Source: Formosa agariphila KMM 3901 (GTDB taxonomy: Bacteria > Bacteroidota > Bacteroidia > Flavobacteriales > Flavobacteriaceae). From it: 64,000 bases of DNA. Below are positions 54,732-64,000 of the stretch, one piece after another. Below the pieces are notes generated by a model. The model was not told where the DNA came from and ran no database searches. It saw nothing but the letters and a program-made list of their open reading frames with translations. The position numbers were made by a program, and so were the translations under genes. Each line of letters begins with the position of its first letter. Within the stretch, counting starts at the first letter, position 1. The stretch lies in assembly GCF_000723205.1 (NCBI RefSeq), contig NZ_HG315671.1:2796940-2860939 (forward strand), written 5' to 3'.

Positions 54732-55469
54732 TCAAGATTCTACTTTAATAGACTCCACATCTTCTGTAACACTTTGAACAGCATAAAAATAAAAAAACAT
54801 AAATCCAGATACCAATAAAACAAAATTGCCTAAACCTAAAGAAATATCATTATCTACATAAAAGAAGGCATATTGAACAACTTCAGAAAACACAATACAT
54901 AAAGAACCTAGAAATAAATATAAAGACCGCCTATTATCTCGATATAAAAAATTTATAAAGGCTACCATGAGTAATAATAAAATTACGGTGTTATATACAA
55001 CTTCAAAAATAATAGAAGGTAAATCAAAATAATCTAAGATTTCAACTTGCGATAATTCTCCTCCAACTATAGAATACATCACGCGAATTACATATAAGTT
55101 AAGCACAACTAACACCGAAATTGTAAGTTTAAAATCGGACCAAATTTCTACAAAATTTAAGCGCTTTAAAATTCCATAAAGAAGTACTATATATGCTGAG
55201 AGATATAAAACATTACCTAAATAATACTCATAATAATCAGGTAATACATTTCTAAAGAAAGTTAAAAGGTCTGCTAATGAGAATAACGCCAAAAAAATCA
55301 TGAAATACGGCAGTCGCATGATATATCCTGTAAAAAAGGAAACACATAAAGCAGGAACAATTAAAGCTTTTACATACTCTGAATAGACTGGCAAGTCTAA
55401 CAGTTCTAAGAAGACATAAATCACACTAAGCAAAAGTATAAACCACAATATAATTTTTGATTTGTGCAT
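54732..55469 (-). CDS. Polytopic membrane protein, YhhN-like, copy 2
   Basis: A 245-residue integral membrane protein with about seven helices. It aligns by eye with its neighbour: YVKALIVPALCVSFF against YVKPLFIPVFVVFYL, and LCIVFSEVVQYAFFYVDNDISLG against LCFVFSDLLYYIHYYYIYDIS. The conserved proline and acidic residue suggest a lysoplasmalogenase-like (YhhN/TMEM86) fold, but the likeness is too weak for a firm enzyme call. It has its own -7 box. The pair probably arose by tandem duplication. Confidence 0.7.
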   Translation of the reverse strand: MHKSKIILWFILLLSVIYVFLELLDLPVYSEYVKALIVPALCVSFFTGYIMRLPYFMIFLALFSLADLLTFFRNVLPDYYEYYLGNVLYLSAYIVLLYGILKRLNFVEIWSDFKLTISVLVVLNLYVIRVMYSIVGGELSQVEILDYFDLPSIIFEVVYNTVILLLLMVAFINFLYRDNRRSLYLFLGSLCIVFSEVVQYAFFYVDNDISLGLGNFVLLVSGFMFFYFYAVQSVTEDVESIKVES

Positions 55470-55489
55470 AAATTTATCCTTAAACCTAA

Positions 55490-55497
55490 CAAATATA
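55490..55497 (-). promoter_or_regulatory. -7 box (TATATTTG) for membrane protein copy 2
   Basis: Exact TAnnTTTG match on the minus strand, 20 nt before the ATG at 55469. Confidence 0.5.
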
Positions 55498-55555
55498 AAT
55501 ATTAATTACTCATTTTTAGATACAAACATAAAAAAGCACAGAACACGTTATTTCC

Positions 55556-58136
<2,581 letters not shown>

Positions 58137-58140
<4 letters not shown>

Positions 58141-59009
58141 AGTTTATTTATTCCTTTAATCATTCTATTTCTTTTAAACATATCTTGTCGCAATTCTACA
58201 TGCATAAATGTATGTTCTTGCAACAAATCAATCATTTCATTACCTAAAAATTCATTTATTTCGAAAAACAACAAACCGTCGTTTACCAAATGCTTTTTAG
58301 CCAGCCTCGTAATCGCTTTATAGAATTTAAGCGGATCATGGTCTTCTACAAACAATGCCAAATGTGGCTCGTGATTTAGGACATTAGACTTCATTTGAAG
58401 TTTTTCTAATTCGCGAACGTACGGCGGATTAGAAACAATAACATCAAAAGGCAATTTAAAATTAGCATTCTTATATGTGTCTACAGATAAAATATCGGCA
58501 TGAATAAAATGCACTTCCACATTATTATGTTCAGCATTTTGTGTAGCCACTGCAATAGCTTCTTCACTGACATCGACTGCATACACTTCGGCATTTTCAA
58601 AATGTTTTGCTAAAGAAATGGCAATGCAACCACTCCCCGTTCCAATATCTAAAATTCGTAAAGGTTTTTTAATTTTATCTAAATCCGATTCAATAATCCA
58701 CGCCACTAATTCCTCGGTTTCTGGCCTCGGGATTAATACTGCATTATTCACCTGAAATTCTAATCCAAAAAATTCTGTAGACTTCAACACATACTGAATA
58801 GGCTCATGCTTTTTTAAAGACTCTAAAGCATCAAATACAGGTTTAGCTTCTGTTTCAGTAATACTATAATCAGGTTCCATAGCCAGAGTAATGCGTTTAA
58901 AATTGAAATAATACTCGCATATCATAAAAAAGAAATGATTAACCTCCTCTTTACCATATTCAGCATCTAACGCCTCATGGAATGTCTGTTTTATTGCTTT
59001 TAATCTCAT
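58137..59009 (-). CDS. prmC: Release factor glutamine methyltransferase
   Basis: Methylates the GGQ glutamine of release factors RF1 and RF2, in the cytoplasm. A 290-residue SAM enzyme with the N-terminal helical domain, SAM motif I ILDIGTGSGCIAISLAKHF and the diagnostic NPPY in FDVIVSNPPYVREL. RPETEELV (residues ~92-99) is also the expected motif. It overlaps the GNAT gene upstream and the LOG gene downstream by 4 bp each (ATGA), a tightly coupled operon. Confidence 0.95.
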
Positions 59010-59488
59010 AATTCTTTAATCATCCAAACATTACAAGAATAATGTCCTGTTTCTCCCATTGGGCCATCTAAATATTCGAAACCAACTTTCTCATACAAAT
59101 GCTTTGCCGATGTCATAAACGGTAACGTTTCTAGATAGCAACGTGTATAACCGAAGTCTTTGGCTTTTTGCAAACACGTATCCATCATTGTTTTTCCTAA
59201 ACCACGCCCTCGGGCTTCATCTAAAAAATACATTTTTTGTAATTCACAGACCTCTAAAGCATCATCTACCGGACCAATTCCTGCACCTCCAATAACACGA
59301 TTATGTTCAACAAGCACAAAATAAGTCGATTTTGGCTTATTATAAGCCTCAAACATATCTTCTAGAGCTTTATCCTCGTAAGCTGTACCAACTTTTGGCG
59401 CACCAGCTCCGATTAAAACGGTTCGAATCACCTCTGCGACTTGCTGATTATCTTTAGTTTGAATTTCTCTGATCTCGAAATGGCTCAT
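59006..59488 (-). CDS. GNAT family N-acetyltransferase
   Basis: A 160-residue acetyltransferase with the acetyl-CoA-binding motif LDEARGRGLGKTMMDTCLQKAKDFGYTRCYLET (residues ~98-130, Q/RxxGxG/A) and GGAGIGPVDDALEVCELQKMY before it. The substrate is not known. The ATG at 59488 is used (MSHFEIREIQTKD); a reading starting at 59689 would run through the ribD gene in antisense. The 27 bp between this start and the ribD start must contain both divergent promoters or one bidirectional site. It heads the GNAT-prmC-LOG-ligA operon. Confidence 0.88.
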   Translation of the reverse strand: MSHFEIREIQTKDNQQVAEVIRTVLIGAGAPKVGTAYEDKALEDMFEAYNKPKSTYFVLVEHNRVIGGAGIGPVDDALEVCELQKMYFLDEARGRGLGKTMMDTCLQKAKDFGYTRCYLETLPFMTSAKHLYEKVGFEYLDGPMGETGHYSCNVWMIKEL

Positions 59489-59503
59489 ACCCAATTTTAA
59501 TCT

Positions 59504-59511
59504 TATTTTTG
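59504..59511 (+). promoter_or_regulatory. -7 box (TATTTTTG) immediately before ribD
   Basis: Exact TAnnTTTG match, 4 nt before the GTG at 59516; a leaderless mRNA is expected. Confidence 0.65.
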
Positions 59512-59515
59512 TGCC

Positions 59516-60520
59516 GTGAAGATACATGAAAAATACATAAATCGCTGTATAGAAATTGCCAAAAACGGCCTTGGAACTACACGACCAAACCCTATGGTAG
59601 GCTGTGTAATCGTACTTAACAACTCTATAATTGGTGAAGGATTTACAAGCCCTTATGGCGGACCTCATGCCGAAGTAAATGCCATTCAATCGGTTACAGA
59701 TAAATCACTTTTAAAACAAGCTACTTTATACGTTACCTTAGAACCATGTTCTCATTTTGGTAAAACGCCACCATGTAGCGACCTTATTATAAAGTATAAC
59801 ATCCCTAAAGTTGTTATCGGTACTATAGACGATAATTCATTAGTTGCAGGACAAGGGATTAAAAAATTAAAAAGTGCAGGTTGCGATGTTACTGTTGGAG
59901 TTTTAGAAGCTGAATGTAAAAATCATCACAAACGATTCTTTACATTTCATAATAAAAAGCGACCGTATATCATCTTAAAATGGGCAGAATCTGCCGATGG
60001 CTTTATAGCTCCAAAATCAAAAGACGAACAGAAACCGGTATGGATAACCAACACTTATTCGAGACAATTGGTTCATAAATGGCGCGCCGAAGAACAAGCC
60101 ATTCTAGTTGGAGGCAATACCGTGTTACAAGACAATCCGAGTTTAACCGTTCGTGATTGGGCAGGATTACAACCTACACGCATTGTAATTGACACACATA
60201 ACAATCTGCCAGAAGACGTTGCTGTTTTTAATACTACTGCAAAAACCATACGGTTAACTGAAGCTGGATTAAACACCTCATTACCTTTAGCAACTCAAAT
60301 CTGTGAACGTTTACACGAACACGAAGTAACGTCTGTAATTATTGAAGGCGGAAGCAAAACCCTTCAAACCTTTATAAATGAAAATCTCTGGGACGAAGCC
60401 CGAGTCTTTTATGGCACAAATCAGTTTTTAGATGGTACAAAAGCACCATCGTTTAAAGGCCAATTAATCTCAGAAACTAAACTATTAAACGATACTTTAA
60501 AATATTACAACAATGATTAA
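59516..60520 (+). CDS. ribD: Riboflavin biosynthesis deaminase-reductase RibD
   Basis: Catalyses two consecutive steps of riboflavin synthesis. The 334-residue protein has an N-terminal zinc deaminase domain (HEKYINRCIEIAKNGLGTTRPNPMVGCV, zinc motifs PHAEVNAI and EPCSHFGKTPPCSDLI) and a C-terminal NADPH reductase domain (RPYIILKWAESADGFIAP, LVGGNTVLQDNPSLTVRDW, VIIEGGSKTLQTFI). The start is a GTG at 59516, next to a -7 box. It overlaps the HAD gene by 8 bp. Confidence 0.95.
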   Translation: MKIHEKYINRCIEIAKNGLGTTRPNPMVGCVIVLNNSIIGEGFTSPYGGPHAEVNAIQSVTDKSLLKQATLYVTLEPCSHFGKTPPCSDLIIKYNIPKVVIGTIDDNSLVAGQGIKKLKSAGCDVTVGVLEAECKNHHKRFFTFHNKKRPYIILKWAESADGFIAPKSKDEQKPVWITNTYSRQLVHKWRAEEQAILVGGNTVLQDNPSLTVRDWAGLQPTRIVIDTHNNLPEDVAVFNTTAKTIRLTEAGLNTSLPLATQICERLHEHEVTSVIIEGGSKTLQTFINENLWDEARVFYGTNQFLDGTKAPSFKGQLISETKLLNDTLKYYNND

Positions 60521-61127
60521 AACAATAATATTTGATTTTGGAGACGTATTTATCAATTTAGATAAAGTGGGCGCTCTAGAAAATGCTTTAGTTAATTTTA
60601 AACTAGACAGTCTTCCAGAAGATTTAGTACATATAAATAGTCTTTACGAAATGGGCCTAATGGATACTTCGGAATTTGTAGAGTTTTACGAAGAATCGTT
60701 TCCAGATGTAAAATCTGATAAAATTTTAGAAATATGGAACTCTATCTTAAAAGATTTCCCACATCACCGTTTAGAATTCTTAAAAGCACTCTCTGAAAGC
60801 AAGAAATACAAGTTGATATTATTAAGCAATACTAACGATTTACATATCGAGTTTGTAAAAAGTTATGTTCCGTTTTTTAATGAATTTGAAAGTTATTTTG
60901 ATGTGTTCTACCTATCACATGAAATCAACTTAAGAAAACCTAATCCAGATATCTACGAATATGTTTTAAAGCAAAACAACCTTGTCGCTTCCGAAACGTT
61001 ATTTGTAGACGACTTAACAGAAAACACCACCGCTGCAGAACAACTAGGAATCCACACTTGGAATATCGACCCAGCTAAAGAAGACGTTACAACCCTTTTT
61101 GAAACTAAAAAAGAGCTATTTAGTTAA
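60513..61127 (+). CDS. HAD superfamily hydrolase
   Basis: A 204-residue cytoplasmic hydrolase of the haloacid dehalogenase fold. Motif I is IIFDFGDVFINLD (the DxxD-type nucleophile near residue 8), motif II LILLSNTND, motif III RKPNPDIYEYVLK and the metal-binding FVDDLTENTTAAEQLG near residue 165. The substrate is unknown; the place right after ribD, with an 8 bp overlap, makes it a candidate for the phosphatase step of riboflavin synthesis (removal of phosphate from the RibD product), which HAD enzymes perform in other bacteria. That is inference. Confidence 0.85.
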   Translation: MIKTIIFDFGDVFINLDKVGALENALVNFKLDSLPEDLVHINSLYEMGLMDTSEFVEFYEESFPDVKSDKILEIWNSILKDFPHHRLEFLKALSESKKYKLILLSNTNDLHIEFVKSYVPFFNEFESYFDVFYLSHEINLRKPNPDIYEYVLKQNNLVASETLFVDDLTENTTAAEQLGIHTWNIDPAKEDVTTLFETKKELFS

Positions 61128-61130
61128 TAT

Positions 61131-61739
61131 TTGGACATACAAGACACATACAAAACCATTTTAAAACCGTCTGAAGAAACACTGTTTAAAGAAAAGAACA
61201 GTAAGTTTTTTGGGTATGCGTTTCCTGTAAAAACGGAAGACGATGTTAAAGAGCACCTAGAAGCCATAAAGAAACAGCATCATTCTGCGAGGCATTGGTG
61301 CTATGCATATCAATTAGGCACAAAAGACATAAAATATCGTGCAAACGATGATGGCGAACCCAACAATTCTGCTGGTATGCCTATTTATGGACAAATTCAA
61401 TCGTTCGATGTGACAAACGTTCTTATAATTGTCGTTCGTTATTTTGGAGGTGTAAAATTAGGTGTAGGCGGATTGATTGGTTCTTACCGAACATCGGCAC
61501 AATTAAGCTTAGAAGCATCAAAAATTGTAGAACGCACTATTAATATAGAATACCTTATTGTTTACGATTATAAAAACATGAATAAGGTGATGCGCGTGAT
61601 TAAAGAGAAAAATATAAATGTTGTAAATCAGAAATTAGAATTACGATGTGAACTTACAATTTCTGTCAGAAAAAAAGATGCCGAAGCTATTTTTAATAGT
61701 TTCAGCATCATTTATGAAGTCGAAATTAAAGAACTGTAA
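61131..61739 (+). CDS. YigZ/IMPACT family protein
   Basis: A 202-residue protein of the YigZ/UPF0029 family, with the N-terminal IMPACT domain motif (KNSKFFGYAFPVKTEDDVKEHLEAIKKQHHSARHWCYAYQLG, NDDGEPNNSAGMPIYGQIQ and VVRYFGGVKLGVGGLIGSYR) and a small C-terminal ferredoxin-like domain. The start is a TTG 3 bp after the HAD stop. Family members are linked to translation in eukaryotes, but the bacterial role is not established. Confidence 0.92.
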   Translation: MDIQDTYKTILKPSEETLFKEKNSKFFGYAFPVKTEDDVKEHLEAIKKQHHSARHWCYAYQLGTKDIKYRANDDGEPNNSAGMPIYGQIQSFDVTNVLIIVVRYFGGVKLGVGGLIGSYRTSAQLSLEASKIVERTINIEYLIVYDYKNMNKVMRVIKEKNINVVNQKLELRCELTISVRKKDAEAIFNSFSIIYEVEIKEL

Positions 61740-61741
61740 GG

Positions 61742-62140
61742 TTATTCAGGTATTAAATCCAATATATATTTCGGACATTTCATTGGACGTTTTGTTTTCA
61801 TATTAATAAAAGCCAAAACCGTGTTTGCCACAACCAATAATTCGCCTTCTTGATTGGTAATTTCGAAGTCAAAATCGATTCTCACACTAGGAGCTTTTTT
61901 AAGTAAGGTTTTTACTTTAATTACCTCGTCATAATACGCTGACTTTTTGTAATTTAAAGACATTGAAATTACAGGTAACATAACACCTTGTTCTTCCATC
62001 TCTTTATAAGAGACGCCTAATGAACGTAACCACTCAGTCCGCGCCATTTCTAGATATAAAGCATAATTACCATGATGAACCACCCCCATCTGATCTGTTT
62101 CTCCGTATCGTACTCTTATTTCTATTTCGTCAATTATCAT
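61742..62140 (-). CDS. Acyl-CoA thioesterase, 4HBT/YbgC-type
   Basis: A 132-residue hot-dog fold thioesterase. The active-site aspartate-containing motif is RYGETDQMGVVHHGNYALYLEMARTEWLRSLG (YbgC pattern YxxTDxxGxVYHxxYxxxxExAR). The product should hydrolyse acyl-CoA thioesters in the cytoplasm; the substrate is not known. It converges with the yigZ gene, separated by 2 bp, and diverges from dnaA. Confidence 0.93.
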   Translation of the reverse strand: MIIDEIEIRVRYGETDQMGVVHHGNYALYLEMARTEWLRSLGVSYKEMEEQGVMLPVISMSLNYKKSAYYDEVIKVKTLLKKAPSVRIDFDFEITNQEGELLVVANTVLAFINMKTKRPMKCPKYILDLIPE

Positions 62141-62322
62141 AGTAAAGTTTCATTATTTTTTCGTAGCTTATAAAGCAGGTTAAACATGAGGAAAAAAATC
62201 TTAAAATTCAATAGCAAAGCATTTTTTTTTTAAGATATTTGTTCACATATTTGTCAAACCAAAAAACGAGGGATATTTTCAGTAATCCTTTTAACATTAA
62301 CTAAGAAATCTTTTAAATTATA
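62141..62322. promoter_or_regulatory. Intergenic region upstream of dnaA
   Basis: 182 bp, very AT-rich, with a T run near 62222. One near-match to a DnaA box, TTGTTCACA at 62239-62247 (consensus TTATNCACA), is present, but no cluster of boxes. No clean TAnnTTTG box was found for dnaA. It is not enough to call oriC. Confidence 0.4.
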
Positions 62323-63750
62323 ATGAGTGTAACTGCGCAATCGGTATGGAATAACTGTCTTGAATTTATAAAAGATAATATCCAACCGCAAGCTTATAAA
62401 ACATGGTTTGAGCCAATAGCCGCAGTTAAATTAACGGACAATGCTTTAAGCATACAAGTTCCTAGTAAATTTTTCTACGAATGGTTAGAAGAGCACTATG
62501 TTAAAATTTTAAAAGTAGCTTTAACAAAAGAATTAGGAGAAAAAGCCAAACTAGTTTACATTATAAAAATGGAAAACACGTATGGCAATAAACAACCTTT
62601 TACAGAACGTATTCCTAGTTCAAGCCGATCTGCAGTTAAAGCACAAGATGTAGATATTCCGCTTAATAATAAAAATCCAGAATTACGTAACCCGTTTATA
62701 ATTCCTGGAATTAGAAATGTTAAGATTGAATCGCAATTAAATCCGAATTACAGTTTCGAAAACTTTTTAGAAGGCGATTCTAATCGTTTAGCAAGAAGTG
62801 CAGGATTAGCTGTTGCTGCTAAACCAGGAGGAACATCATTTAATCCATTGTTAATTTTTGGAGGTGTTGGTCTTGGAAAAACGCACTTAGCTCATGCTAT
62901 TGGTGTTGAGATTAAAGACAAATATCCTGAAAAAACAGTACTTTATATTTCTGCTGAAAAATTCACGCAACAATATATAGACTCTGTAAAAAAGAATAAT
63001 AGAAACGACTTTATTCATTTCTACCAAATTATAGATGTTTTAATTATTGACGACGTTCAATTCTTATCTGGAAAAACAGGAACACAAGATGTCTTTTTCC
63101 ATATTTTTAATCACTTACACCAAAATGGCAAGCAAGTTATTTTAACAAGTGATAAAGCGCCTGTAGATATGCAGGATATTGAACAACGTTTACTATCACG
63201 TTTTAAATGGGGACTTTCTGCAGAATTACAGAGCCCAGATTTTGAAACTCGTGTATCTATATTAAACAACAAATTATATCGAGACGGTGTAGATATGCCT
63301 GAAGAGATTGTTGAATATGTAGCTAAAAATATTAAAACAAACGTTAGAGAATTAGAGGGTGCAATTATATCGTTAATTGCTCAATCGTCTTTCAATAAAA
63401 AAGAAATTACTCTAGACCTTGCAAAACAAATTGTTGAAAAATTTGTGAAGCACACCAAGCGTGAAGTGTCTATTGATTATATACAAAAAGTAGTATCCGA
63501 CTATTTCCAAATGAATGTGGATACGCTACAATCTAAAACAAGAAAACGTCATATTGTACAAGCGAGACAATTGGCCATGTTTTTTGCTAAAAAATACACC
63601 AAAGCTTCTTTGGCTAGTATTGGTTCGCAAATTGGAAAACGCGACCACGCGACCGTGCTACACGCCTGTAAAACTGTAGATAATTTATCGACTACAGACA
63701 AGCAATTTAAAAAGTACGTTGAAGATATTACTAAAAAGCTTTCGGTTTAA
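62323..63750 (+). CDS. dnaA: Chromosomal replication initiator DnaA
   Basis: The AAA+ initiator that binds oriC and loads the helicase. The 475 residues have the N-terminal domain I (SVWNNCLEFIKDNIQPQAYKTWFEPI), a variable linker, the AAA+ domain with Walker A GGVGLGKTHLAHAIG near residue 181 and Walker B VLIIDDVQFLSGK, TNVRELEGAI, and domain IV with the DNA-binding signature KRDHATVLHACKTV. The ATG at 62323 is used. No Shine-Dalgarno site is visible. The gene is followed 12 bp later by a tyrosine phosphatase gene. Confidence 0.97.
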   Translation: MSVTAQSVWNNCLEFIKDNIQPQAYKTWFEPIAAVKLTDNALSIQVPSKFFYEWLEEHYVKILKVALTKELGEKAKLVYIIKMENTYGNKQPFTERIPSSSRSAVKAQDVDIPLNNKNPELRNPFIIPGIRNVKIESQLNPNYSFENFLEGDSNRLARSAGLAVAAKPGGTSFNPLLIFGGVGLGKTHLAHAIGVEIKDKYPEKTVLYISAEKFTQQYIDSVKKNNRNDFIHFYQIIDVLIIDDVQFLSGKTGTQDVFFHIFNHLHQNGKQVILTSDKAPVDMQDIEQRLLSRFKWGLSAELQSPDFETRVSILNNKLYRDGVDMPEEIVEYVAKNIKTNVRELEGAIISLIAQSSFNKKEITLDLAKQIVEKFVKHTKREVSIDYIQKVVSDYFQMNVDTLQSKTRKRHIVQARQLAMFFAKKYTKASLASIGSQIGKRDHATVLHACKTVDNLSTTDKQFKKYVEDITKKLSV

Positions 63751-63762
63751 AACATAATTACA

Positions 63763-64000
63763 ATGACTAAAATACTTATGGTTTGCCTTGGAAATATCTG
63801 TCGATCTCCATTGGCAGAAGGTATTTTACGCTCTAAATTACCTTACGAAGATTTTGTTGTAGATTCTGCTGGAACATCAAATTACCATATAGGATCAAAT
63901 CCTGACAACCGTTCTATTACCGTAGGAAATAAATACGGTATCAATATTTCTAATTTAATGGGAAGACAATTTTCTGTTAGAGATTTTGATGAGTTCGATA
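63763..64000 (+). CDS. Low-molecular-weight protein-tyrosine phosphatase, cut by window end
   Basis: Only the first 79 codons are in the window. The P-loop CLGNICRSPLAEG (C8 nucleophile, R14) stands right after the start (MTKILMVCLGNICRSPLAEG), as in arsenate reductase-like and tyrosine phosphatases of this family, followed by VVDSAGTSNYHIGSNPDNRS. The catalytic aspartate should lie beyond the window. It starts 12 bp after dnaA and is probably read with it. Confidence 0.9.
   Translation, partial: MTKILMVCLGNICRSPLAEGILRSKLPYEDFVVDSAGTSNYHIGSNPDNRSITVGNKYGINISNLMGRQFSVRDFDEFD

Noticed and set aside
59488-59689. Longer start for the GNAT protein
   Set aside because: The extra 67 residues are antisense to ribD and have no likeness to acetyltransferases.
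62141-62322. Possible oriC next to dnaA
   Set aside because: Only one near-match DnaA box was seen; no box cluster or repeated AT-rich 13-mers. In this phylum oriC need not lie beside dnaA.

Overview
The window is 64 kb of AT-rich chromosome from a member of the Bacteroidota, almost certainly family Flavobacteriaceae. The evidence is: type IX secretion (T9SS) parts (a type B C-terminal sorting domain, PorP/SprF, a PorE-like OmpA protein, a PorD/DUF4835 protein); Bacteroidota-type -7 promoter boxes (TAnnTTTG) ahead of many genes with little use of Shine-Dalgarno sites; the RprX/RprY two-component pair; bacillithiol-linked YtxJ; and many short beta-barrel and DUF proteins typical of the family. 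I see no rRNA, tRNA, intact insertion sequence, phage or CRISPR array. The content is mostly core chromosome.

Layout. 1-800: three copies of a ~265 bp non-coding element with perfect 18 bp inverted arms. 0.9-5.1 kb (minus): a beta-barrel protein, the polyphosphate pair ppk1-ppx and a SixA-like phosphatase. 5.1-14.8 kb (plus): a long leader, a 2014-residue repeat-built T9SS type B adhesin, PorP/SprF and a PorE-like protein, closed by a strong terminator. 14.85-15.97 kb: no convincing gene. 16.0-19.9 kb (minus): gyrA and a TPR protein. 20.1-27.1 kb: clpC, a TlpA-like lipoprotein, ytxJ and clpB, a protein quality-control and thiol group. 28.1-39.3 kb (mostly plus): smpB, an M61-like peptidase, pcm (minus), a Gfo/Idh oxidoreductase, a 3-hydroxyacyl-CoA dehydrogenase, a YggS protein, an exonuclease/GIY-YIG protein, an ion channel, miaA and an AspT/YidE-type transporter. 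39.4-52.1 kb (minus): rprY/rprX, coaE-ybbR-GT2, fabI, recN with a small lipoprotein, and the bamD-rpoZ-coaBC-porD run, then dapA with an unknown partner. 52.2-53.8 kb (plus): a 5'-nucleotidase split into two genes. 53.8-59.5 kb (minus): two paralogous membrane proteins, then GNAT-prmC-LOG-ligA. 59.5-61.7 kb (plus): ribD-HAD-yigZ. 61.7-64 kb: a thioesterase, dnaA and the start of a low-molecular-weight tyrosine phosphatase cut by the window edge.

How it fits together. The most distinctive part is the adhesin / PorP-SprF / PorE-like module, which looks like one T9SS substrate with its own outer-membrane partner and peptidoglycan-linked partner. Its 18 modules alternate between two sequence types and include four tandem units of exactly 237 bp. 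Other points worth a look are the repeated inverted-arm element, a set of genes whose -7 box sits only 3-6 nt before the start codon (probably leaderless mRNAs), an exonuclease gene whose conserved N-terminus is only reached from an ATT start, a channel with a C-terminal zinc-ribbon-like tail, and a terminator hairpin lying inside a convergent coding sequence. All functions are assigned by reading motifs; no database search was possible.
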